From: an uncultured Faecalibacterium sp.
GTDB lineage: Bacteria > Bacillota > Clostridia > Oscillospirales > Ruminococcaceae
Length of the DNA: 10,426 nt
Reading direction: 5' to 3'
Assembly: GCA_934512105.1 (NCBI GenBank)
Contig: CAKSWQ010000058.1
Span: 1-10,426 of the forward strand
A program made the translations under genes and the position numbers. The notes under the pieces are model-generated. The model made no database searches. It saw only the letters and a list, made by a program, of their open reading frames with translations, and was not told the origin of the DNA. Positions 1-5,276 of the stretch are shown piece by piece (position 1 is the first letter of the stretch; each line of letters starts with the position of its first letter).

Positions 1-177
1 GGAGAGGGGAGAGTACAAGATCTCATCAATGTGCAGGCCGCTGTCCCGGACAAGCTCGCCCAGCTGCCGCGCCTGCTCCTGCCCGTGGGCGGTCAGCGGG
101 CTGTCGGTCATGCCGCAGATCTTATTTTCCACGTTCCATACCGTCTCGCCGTGGCGGGTGAAATAGATATTATGCAT
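1..177 (-). CDS. Histidine phosphatase family protein (phosphoglycerate mutase-like), N-terminal part
   Basis: The first 59 codons of a gene that leaves the window at base 1. The protein opens MHNIYFTRHGETVWN, so the catalytic RHGE motif (phospho-accepting histidine) sits at residues 8-11. A GMTDSPLTAHGQEQA segment follows, typical of the branch-1 histidine phosphatases that include PhoE- and CobC-like enzymes. Members remove phosphate from small phosphorylated metabolites in the cytoplasm; the substrate cannot be told from this fragment. The start is supported by an AAGGAG SD at the right distance. That SD overlaps the TAA stop of the upstream 70-residue gene (12 bases between the stop and this ATG), so the two genes are probably co-transcribed and translationally coupled. 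Confidence 0.9.
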   Translation of the reverse strand, partial: MHNIYFTRHGETVWNVENKICGMTDSPLTAHGQEQARQLGELVRDSGLHIDEILYSPLS

Positions 178-188
178 AAATTTACTCC

Positions 189-401
189 TTACAGCTTGTG
201 CAGGGTGCCGTCCGGCAGCAGACAGACGGCGTCCCCCTCATCGATGCCCAGACGGGTCAGCTCCTTGTCCGGGTAGGGCAGGATGCGGGCAGCCCCGGCG
301 GCATCGGTCAGGGTCACATCGCACAGCACCGGCTGCCCGGCGGGCAGCTCTTCGCAGCCGTACAGCTGCTCGTCAATGCGCAGCACGCGGTATTCCGGCA
401 T
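189..401 (-). CDS. Small conserved-looking protein of unknown function (70 aa)
   Basis: A 70-residue cytoplasmic protein with no signal peptide or membrane segment and no motif I recognise. It is acidic and ends LPDGTLHKL; the middle (GIDEGDAVCLLPDG) looks like a small beta-rich fold. It is accepted as real because it has a strong SD (AAAGGAGGGG) ten bases before the ATG, a good promoter just upstream at 431-460, and a stop codon overlapping the SD of the next gene. It is the first gene of a two-gene unit with the histidine-phosphatase gene, so it may modulate or accompany that enzyme, but this is only inferred from position. Confidence 0.72.
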   Translation of the reverse strand: MPEYRVLRIDEQLYGCEELPAGQPVLCDVTLTDAAGAARILPYPDKELTRLGIDEGDAVCLLPDGTLHKL

Positions 402-430
402 GGTACAGCCCCTCCTTTGTGTTTTTCCTT

Positions 431-460
431 ATTATATAGCACCCGGGGGCTTTGGTGCAA
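431..460 (-). promoter_or_regulatory. Sigma-A-type promoter for the 70-aa gene / histidine-phosphatase unit
   Basis: Read on the minus strand, TTGCAC (455-460) and a perfect TATAAT (431-436) are separated by 18 bases. The predicted start of transcription is about 425, giving a leader of roughly 25 bases that contains the SD. The -35 lies about ten bases from the edge of repeat R1. Confidence 0.7.
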
Positions 461-470
461 GGGGGGATGT

Positions 471-605
471 AACCCTCTCAGTCACGCCTGACGGCGTGCC
501 AGCTCCCCCGAAAGGGGGAGCTCTATTCGCACTGACCGGAAGATGGCAAAAAGCTCCCCCTTCGGGGGAGCTGGACGCGACCAACGGGAGCGGACTGAGA
601 GGGTT
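471..605. repeat. Palindromic element R1 (two inverted family-1 units)
   Basis: The ends AACCCTCTCAGTC (471-483) and GACTGAGAGGGTT (593-605) are perfect inverted copies. Each arm then carries a variable stretch and a conserved hairpin of AGCTCCCCC paired with GGGGGAGCT (501-522 and about 552-572). The variable stretch of the left arm forms its own small hairpin (CACGCC/GGCGTG). The element lies between the divergent promoters at 431-460 and 619-648. Related units occur at 1725-1955 and 10023-10296. It has no coding content. Confidence 0.85.
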
Positions 606-618
606 TGTTCTCCCCCGC

Positions 619-648
619 TTGACAGCGATGCTGGAAAATTGTTACAAT
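619..648 (+). promoter_or_regulatory. Sigma-A-type promoter of the LysR gene
   Basis: A consensus TTGACA (619-624), an 18-base spacer and TACAAT (643-648). The predicted transcription start is near 655, leaving a short leader before the ATG at 682. The promoter begins 13 bases after R1 ends, so the repeat edge lies immediately upstream of the -35 element. Confidence 0.75.
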
Positions 649-681
649 ATGGTTACGACTGCAAACAATGCGGAGGGGTTC

Positions 682-1617
682 ATGAATATTACGGAACTGC
701 GGTATCTGGTAGCCATCATGAAATGGGGGTCGGTGTCGGCGGCGGCAAAGCAGCTGTACGCGGCGCAGCCAAATGTCAGCAAGGCGCTGAAGAACCTGGA
801 AGAGGAATACGGGCTGCGCATTTTCGAGCGCTCCTCCACGGGCATGATCCCCACCGAGCAGGGCAAGCGGTTCATCCGGCAGGCGCAGCGGGTGCTGCAG
901 CAGGTGGATGAATTGGCGCAAGAGGCGCACCAGCAGCGCAGCTGCGCCGAGCTGCGGGTGGTGCTGACCCATGCCACCTACGCCTCCTATGCGGCGGTGG
1001 ACTTTTTGCAGCAGGCTGCCCGCAGCGAGCAGCTGCGGGTGCATATCCGGGAGAGCGGCGCCATCGAGGCTTTGGACTTTGTGCTGCGGCAGGGCTACCA
1101 CATGGCGCTGCTGCGCTACGCCGCCGAGGACGAGGACTACTACCGCCGCTACTGCCAGCGCCACGGCCTGCGGCAGGAGCCCATCATGGAGTTTTCCTAC
1201 TTGCTGCTCACCAGTCAGGACAGTCCGCTGGCGCGGCGGCAGGTGCAGGACCTTGACGAGCTGAACGACTACATCGAGGTGCTGCACGGCGACACCCATC
1301 TGCCCGGGGAGGAGGGCACCATCTCCCGCTGGCAGGCAAACCCCAACCGCCGCATCCATGTGTACGAGCGGTGCAGCCAGTTCTCCATTCTGCAAAACCT
1401 GCCCACGGCCTATATGTGGTCGTCTCCCATGCCGCAGCGCGCGCTGGAGCAGTACCATCTGGCGCTGCACGGCTGTCCGGCGCAGAAGCAGCAGATGCGG
1501 GACGTGCTGGTGTACCCGGAGCGGGAGCCTTTGCAGCCGGAAGAGCAGCTGTTTGTGCAGTTGCTGCACAAGCAGGCGGATGCCACCATTAAGGACAGCG
1601 GGTGGAAGAAGATTTGA
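682..1617 (+). CDS. LysR-type transcriptional regulator (311 aa)
   Basis: A DNA-binding regulator of the LysR family. Residues 1-60 form the winged helix-turn-helix: MNITELRYLVAI, then SVSAAAKQLYAAQPNVSKAL as the recognition region, then the family-typical LEEEYGLRIFERSSTGMIPTEQG. A linker helix of about residues 60-90 follows, then a ligand-binding domain of about 220 residues; total length is normal for the family. The start at 682 is chosen because the LysR fold begins there and GGAGGGG precedes it; the open frame continues upstream, but only through repeat R1. No target operon is adjacent: the divergent gene pair is separated by R1, and a strong terminator follows. The effector is unknown. 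Confidence 0.92.
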   Translation: MNITELRYLVAIMKWGSVSAAAKQLYAAQPNVSKALKNLEEEYGLRIFERSSTGMIPTEQGKRFIRQAQRVLQQVDELAQEAHQQRSCAELRVVLTHATYASYAAVDFLQQAARSEQLRVHIRESGAIEALDFVLRQGYHMALLRYAAEDEDYYRRYCQRHGLRQEPIMEFSYLLLTSQDSPLARRQVQDLDELNDYIEVLHGDTHLPGEEGTISRWQANPNRRIHVYERCSQFSILQNLPTAYMWSSPMPQRALEQYHLALHGCPAQKQQMRDVLVYPEREPLQPEEQLFVQLLHKQADATIKDSGWKKI

Positions 1618-1671
1618 AATGGCCTCCGCTGCGCTCTAGCCATATTCAGCGGAAAAATATTTTAAATTTCG

Positions 1672-1711
1672 GGGTACAGGAAAGTCTGCGGACTTTCCTG
1701 TACCCTTTTTT
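1672..1711 (+). terminator. Intrinsic terminator of the LysR gene (element A)
   Basis: A perfect 15-bp stem (1672-1686 with 1691-1705) closes a TGCG loop of the cUNCGg tetraloop class and is followed by six T. The hairpin is part of a longer element, 1641-1717, which is homologous to the minus-strand element at 7266-7344. Confidence 0.92.
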
Positions 1712-1724
1712 CATGGGTGGGAGA

Positions 1725-1934
1725 ACCCCTTCCGTCATCGCCTGCGGCGATGCCACCTTCCCCAAGGGGACGGCTTTAGCACTACCGAAAACTTCCTCAT
1801 TATTCCTAATACTTTAGCAACGAGCCTTAGACCTTGGCTCTCCCTTCGGGAGAGCTGGCGCGGGAGCGCCTGAGAGGGTTAAGCCGTCCCCTTGGGGAAG
1901 GTGGCTGCGACCAACGGGAGCAGACGGAAGGGGT
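1725..1934. repeat. Nested palindromic element R2 (family-2 pair enclosing a family-1 unit)
   Basis: The outer ends ACCCCTTCCGTC (1725-1736) and GACGGAAGGGGT (1923-1934) are inverted copies. Each is followed inward by a variable segment and the conserved GCCACCTTCCCCAAGGGGAC. Between the arms lies an inverted family-1 unit (1836-1880, ending GCCTGAGAGGGTT). The right arm shares the exact 15-mer GCGACCAACGGGAGC with the right arm of R1, although the flanking family sequence differs. No gene is seen here. Confidence 0.8.
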
Positions 1935-1960
1935 GCCCCGCCTGAGAGGGCGAATTTCCC
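1935..1960 (-). repeat. Isolated family-1 repeat end
   Basis: Directly after R2, the minus strand reads CGCCCTCTCAGGCGGGGC, a lone family-1 end without a clear partner arm. It is probably a remnant of a larger array. Confidence 0.5.
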
Positions 1961-2128
1961 TTCTTTTCGTCCCAAATCCCACGTTTTGGGGAGAAAATCG
2001 TAAACGATTAAGCAAAGTGCACAAAAAGGCGGCGCAAAGTTTGGCGGGGGCGGCTTTGACGGTTCCCGGAAGAAAAGCAAAGAGAAATTGGAAAATAAAT
2101 TAAAACGAATTAACGCTGCAAAATGAAA

Positions 2129-2140
2129 GTTTGCGCAAAC
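2129..2140. promoter_or_regulatory. Perfect 12-bp palindrome upstream of cstA, candidate operator
   Basis: GTTTGCGCAAAC is a perfect palindrome in an AT-rich stretch, 27-38 bases upstream of the candidate -35 of cstA. Its central CG with A/T-rich flanks is the shape of LacI/GalR-family operators, which makes catabolite-type control of a starvation transporter attractive. No regulator is encoded nearby, so the assignment is inference. Confidence 0.4.
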
Positions 2141-2166
2141 AAATAAAATGAGCACCCATATACTTT

Positions 2167-2196
2167 TTGATATAGGAACTATACCTAAAAAATATT
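2167..2196 (+). promoter_or_regulatory. Candidate promoter of cstA
   Basis: TTGATA (2167-2172), an 18-base spacer and AATATT (2191-2196) are the best pair just upstream of the leader. An alternative is TTAACA (2195-2200), 18 bases and TAACAT (2219-2224). Two copies of TRTTAACA (2193-2200 and 2216-2223) lie 23 bases apart, about two helical turns, and may be regulator sites. Neither -10 is strong, which suits a regulated promoter. Confidence 0.4.
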
Positions 2197-2222
2197 AACA
2201 CAATTATGAAAAAGGTGTTAAC

Positions 2223-2261
2223 ATGAAGCCAGAGATCGGTCAAGGCCGCAGTATGGCATAA
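2223..2261 (+). CDS. Possible 12-codon leader peptide upstream of cstA
   Basis: ATG at 2223 is preceded by AAAAAGGTG at SD spacing and opens a frame MKPEIGQGRSMA ending TAA at 2261, 22 bases before the cstA SD. If transcription starts near 2203 it would be translated ahead of cstA. No run of rare or repeated codons points to a particular amino acid, and no attenuator hairpin is obvious. It may be chance. Confidence 0.3.
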   Translation: MKPEIGQGRSMA

Positions 2262-2298
2262 GCTGTCGGCGGCTGAAATTCAAAAGGAGGTTTCTGGT

Positions 2299-3801
2299 AT
2301 GATTAGTTTCTTACTGTGTCTGGCGCTTCTTATCATCGGCTACTTTGTCTATGGTAAGATCGTGGACAACACGTTCGGACCGGACGACCGCGAAACTCCT
2401 GCTGTGCGCATCAACGATGGCGTTGACTACGTTGTGATGCCCCAGTGGAAGCTGTTCCTCGTCCAGCTGCTGAACATTGCAGGTCTGGGCCCCATCTTTG
2501 GTGCACTGCAGGGTGCTCTGTGGGGTCCCGTGGTGTTCCTGTGGATCACCTTCGGCACCATCTTTGCCGGCGGCGTACATGACTACTTCTCCGGCATGAT
2601 GAGCGAGCGCAACGACGGCGCTTCCATCGCTGAGGTCACCGGCCGCTATCTGGGCCCTGTGATGCAGACCATCATGCGTGTGTTCTCTGTGGTGCTGCTG
2701 ATCATGGTCGGTACCGTGTTCGCAGTCGGCCCCGCAGGCCTGATCGTTACCCTGTGCAAGAACGGCGGTATGTCCGGTGTGATGACCACCACTCTGTTCT
2801 GGCTGATCATCATTCTGGTGTACTACTTCATCGCAACCTTTATCTCCATTGATGCCATCATCGGTAAGATCTACCCCCTGTTCGGCATCTGCCTGATCAT
2901 CATGGCTGTGGGCGTTATCTTTGGTATCTTCACCAACCCCGCCTACACCATCCCCGAGATCTGGGCAAACTTCAGCAATATGCACCCCTCTAACACTCCT
3001 ATCTGGAGCTTCATGTTCATCACCGTTGCCTGTGGTGCTATCTCCGGCTTCCACTCCACCCAGTCGCCTCTGATGGCTCGCTGCATGAAGAGTGAGAAGC
3101 AGGGTCACTTCGTATTCTACGGTGCAATGGTCAGCGAGGGCATCATCGCTCTGATCTGGGCTGCTGCCGGCTGCGCACTGTACACCATCACCGACGGCAA
3201 GATGGTCGGTCTGGCCGAGGCTCTGGCTGCCGGTCAGTCTGCCGCTATCTACGACGTCTGCCTCAAGACCATGGGTAAGGTTGGCGTGGCACTGGCTATG
3301 ATCGGTGTCGTCATCTGCCCCATCACCTCCGGTGATACCGCCTTCCGTTCCGCTCGTCTGACCCTGTCCGACTGGCTCAAGATCGATCAGGACAGCTACG
3401 CAAACCGCCTGAAGCTCTGCATCCCCGTGCTGGGCGTTGGTGCCTTCCTTGGCATCGGCAACGCACTGGGCTTCATCAACTACACCGTCATCTGGCGTTA
3501 CTTCAGCTGGACCAACCAGACGCTGGCTATGATCGTTCTGTGGGCTGCTTCCATGTACCTGTTCAAGGAGAAGAAGAACTTCTGGATCACCGCCGTGCCT
3601 GCTACCTTCATGAGCGCTGTGTCCTGCACCTACTTCGTGCTGGCTCCCGAGTGCCTGGGCAAGATGATCAACACCTATGCGGACGGCAAGCTGGTGGCTT
3701 ACAACACCGCCGTTGCTTACCCCATCGGCATCGTCTTTGCCATCGCAATGCTGGCTCTGTTCCTCCATGCTACCAAGAAGCATACCGCTTCCAAGGCATA
3801 A
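2299..3801 (+). CDS. cstA: CstA-family transporter (carbon starvation protein A), 500 aa
   Basis: An integral membrane transporter of the CstA/BtsT family; characterised members take up peptides or pyruvate, often when carbon is short. Family signatures include residues 64-119 (GPIFGALQGALWGP, then FAGGVHDYFSGMMSERNDGA, then a GRYLGP end) and residues 246-260 (GAISGFHSTQSPLMA). About a dozen hydrophobic segments start with residues 1-22. The length matches the short Firmicute form; E. coli CstA is about 700 residues with an extra C-terminal part. AAAGGAGG eight bases before the ATG fixes the start. Codon use is strikingly biased (CTG, GGT, AAC, ATC) compared with its neighbours, suggesting high expression. 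It is a single gene, closed by a terminator. Confidence 0.95.
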   Translation: MISFLLCLALLIIGYFVYGKIVDNTFGPDDRETPAVRINDGVDYVVMPQWKLFLVQLLNIAGLGPIFGALQGALWGPVVFLWITFGTIFAGGVHDYFSGMMSERNDGASIAEVTGRYLGPVMQTIMRVFSVVLLIMVGTVFAVGPAGLIVTLCKNGGMSGVMTTTLFWLIIILVYYFIATFISIDAIIGKIYPLFGICLIIMAVGVIFGIFTNPAYTIPEIWANFSNMHPSNTPIWSFMFITVACGAISGFHSTQSPLMARCMKSEKQGHFVFYGAMVSEGIIALIWAAAGCALYTITDGKMVGLAEALAAGQSAAIYDVCLKTMGKVGVALAMIGVVICPITSGDTAFRSARLTLSDWLKIDQDSYANRLKLCIPVLGVGAFLGIGNALGFINYTVIWRYFSWTNQTLAMIVLWAASMYLFKEKKNFWITAVPATFMSAVSCTYFVLAPECLGKMINTYADGKLVAYNTAVAYPIGIVFAIAMLALFLHATKKHTASKA

Positions 3802-3836
3802 GGAACTGACGGCTCTATTTCTCCGTAAGTAAACTT

Positions 3837-3880
3837 GCGCCCGCCGCTGCCTGACCGTACAGCGGCGGGCGCTGTTTTTT
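3837..3880 (+). terminator. Intrinsic terminator of cstA
   Basis: A perfect 13-bp GC-rich stem (3837-3849 with 3860-3872) with a 10-base loop, followed by TGTTTTTT. Confidence 0.92.
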
Positions 3881-3958
3881 AAAAATCAAGGCTTGCAATT
3901 GCCCCCGCCCCGTGGGAAAATAGGGGCGTAGAATTTAAAGCAAAGAAGGGAACTACCC

Positions 3959-4975
3959 ATGATTTTCAAACCCGCACAGCTGGGCATGGCAAAGCTTGAC
4001 CCGCAGGAGCTGGAGGCAGACAAAAAAGCCTGCCGGAAGATCGGCCCCTGCGGCGTAGGCAAAAAGGCGCTGTACCTGAACAGCTTTTATATTGACCGCC
4101 GCTATTATCTGCCTTACAGCAGCATCACCCGGGTGTTCAAGCGGGTGGCTATGAGCTCCGGCGGCTTTTCCGGCAAGGGCGTGTTTGCCTCCATGGCCTA
4201 TCTGGTGGTGGAGTACGACGGCGGCAAGCAGAAGCAGTGCAACTTCAAGGACGAGCGGGACGTGGACGCCCTGCTGGAGGTGCTGGCAAAGGAGCAGCCG
4301 CAGCTGCATCTGCTGAGCGCCGCCGGTGAGCAGGCGTTGGAGAAAAAGGCCGCCGAAAAGGCCGCACGCAAGCTGCCGGAGCTTTCCGCAGAGGCAGAGC
4401 ACAGCCTTACCGTGCTGCGCCGGGCAAAGGAGTATCTGGACGCAAAGCCGGAGCTTTCCGCAGAGCTGAGCGCCGCCGAGCGCCGCAAGCGTGCGCAGCT
4501 GCAAAGCAAACCGGTGTACCGCTATGTGGCGCTGGCTATCTTTGTGCTGGGCGTTGCGGCGGCGGCCTACGGTCTGTACTCCGTGTTCAGCCACACCGGC
4601 AGCTACGGCGTGTACTTTGCGCTGTTCGGCTTTGCGGCTATCTTCCTGTTTTCCAGCTACAATATGCTGCCCACCGCCCACAATAACAACAACGCCATCA
4701 TGAAGCGTGCAGAAAAGGCCGAGGCAGCCATGGCAGAGTATGTCAAGCACTACCCCCACGGGGCTTTCCCGGTGAAAAGCTGGTACGCCCACCCCATCGT
4801 GCTCAAGCAGATGATGGACGCCGTGGAGGAGGGCCGCGCCGTCACCGTGCCCGAGGCACTGGATGCAGTCAAGGCACGCCTGAAGAGCCTGAACGCAGAC
4901 GTACAGGTGGAGCAGGAGGAATATGACGAGGTGGTGGTCATCAAGGCCCTGTTCCTCAACCACGATTATCAGTAA
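3959..4975 (+). CDS. Two-pass membrane protein of unknown function with PH-like N-terminal region (338 aa)
   Basis: I do not recognise a named family. Residues 35-115 read like a PH-type or other small beta-rich domain ending in a helix (KKALYLNSFYIDRRYYLPYS, later FKDERDVDALLEVL). Residues 120-185 are charged, Ala/Glu/Lys-rich and probably a coiled coil. Two membrane segments, about 187-208 and 216-232, form a hairpin with a short loop, so both ends should face the cytoplasm. Residues 240-338 are soluble, with a motif AHNNNNAIMKRAEKA just after the membrane. The peptide PELSAE occurs twice (140-145, 164-169), encoded by an identical 19-base stretch. The SD is AAGGGA. The gene stands alone between the cstA terminator and its own, so the context gives no function. 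Confidence 0.8.
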   Translation: MIFKPAQLGMAKLDPQELEADKKACRKIGPCGVGKKALYLNSFYIDRRYYLPYSSITRVFKRVAMSSGGFSGKGVFASMAYLVVEYDGGKQKQCNFKDERDVDALLEVLAKEQPQLHLLSAAGEQALEKKAAEKAARKLPELSAEAEHSLTVLRRAKEYLDAKPELSAELSAAERRKRAQLQSKPVYRYVALAIFVLGVAAAAYGLYSVFSHTGSYGVYFALFGFAAIFLFSSYNMLPTAHNNNNAIMKRAEKAEAAMAEYVKHYPHGAFPVKSWYAHPIVLKQMMDAVEEGRAVTVPEALDAVKARLKSLNADVQVEQEEYDEVVVIKALFLNHDYQ

Positions 4976-4991
4976 AATCTTGTGATCACGC

Positions 4992-5030
4992 AAAACCGGA
5001 CAGCCTGCGGGCTGTTCGGTTTTTGCTTTT
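4992..5030 (+). terminator. Intrinsic terminator of the two-pass membrane protein gene
   Basis: A 14-bp stem (4992-5005 with 5010-5023) with one G-T wobble and a TGCG loop closed by C-G (UNCG class), then TGCTTTT. Confidence 0.88.
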
Positions 5031-5063
5031 ACAGGAACGTTACGCACACCCGCCTTCGGATAG

Positions 5064-5121
5064 TACGGTATAGAATGTTGCACAATAAAAGGGGAGGTTG
5101 CGTTGTGCAATCTATACAGTA
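5064..5121. repeat. Long interrupted inverted repeat upstream of the exported hydrolase
   Basis: The left arm TAC-g-GTATAGA-atg-TTGCACAA pairs with the right arm TTGTGCAA-TCTATAC-a-GTA across a 17-base loop. This gives 18 paired bases with one mismatch and one 3-base bulge. The loop contains AAAAGGGGAGG, an SD-like string. It is followed by two similar AT-rich stretches sharing ACAG and AAAAAATGATA (5116-5131 and 5169-5191). It could be an operator pair or an RNA hairpin. Confidence 0.6.
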
Positions 5122-5205
5122 AAAAATGATACCATTTTGAAACTTTTGCAGATTGTGCGGTGAAAACGACAGATTGTGAAAAAAATGATATTTTTCTCTG
5201 GAATA

Positions 5206-5214
5206 TGCTATCCT
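5206..5214 (+). promoter_or_regulatory. Possible extended -10 promoter of the exported hydrolase
   Basis: TGCTATCCT is an extended -10 with no convincing -35 at 17 bases (TGATAT). It sits inside a small perfect hairpin ATGCTA-TCC-TAGCAT (5205-5219). Transcription would start near 5221. The weak -35 suggests an activator, possibly acting through the upstream repeats. Confidence 0.35.
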
Positions 5215-5276
5215 AGCATCAGAATATGGAGCTTCGGGCTCCGCAGCAGGAAGAACACCGAAAAAAGGAGACTATC

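Noticed and set aside
471..605. CRISPR array or insertion sequence as an explanation of the repeats
   Set aside because: There is no regular repeat-spacer spacing, no cas gene and no transposase; the units are inverted palindromic pairs.
283..681. N-terminal extension of the LysR gene upstream of the ATG at 682
   Set aside because: The extra codons translate repeat R1 and the promoter; the LysR fold starts at 682 behind a proper SD.
523..1569. A 348-codon open frame antisense to the LysR gene
   Set aside because: Leu/Gln/His-rich composition without a fold, spanning into repeat R1; the LysR frame on the other strand is clearly real.
1814..2155. A 113-codon minus-strand frame between the LysR gene and cstA
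   Set aside because: It is made largely of repeat R2 and AT-rich promoter DNA, with no SD or recognisable product.
2311..3783. A 490-codon open frame antisense to cstA
   Set aside because: Its product is a His/Asp/Gly-rich low-complexity string with no domain, no SD supports it, and it lies wholly opposite an unmistakable CstA gene with strong codon bias. It is a by-product of that bias.
3953..5110. A 385-codon open frame antisense to the two-pass membrane protein
   Set aside because: It runs through a terminator hairpin and is low-complexity Leu/His/Gln; the plus-strand frame has the SD, membrane segments and terminator.
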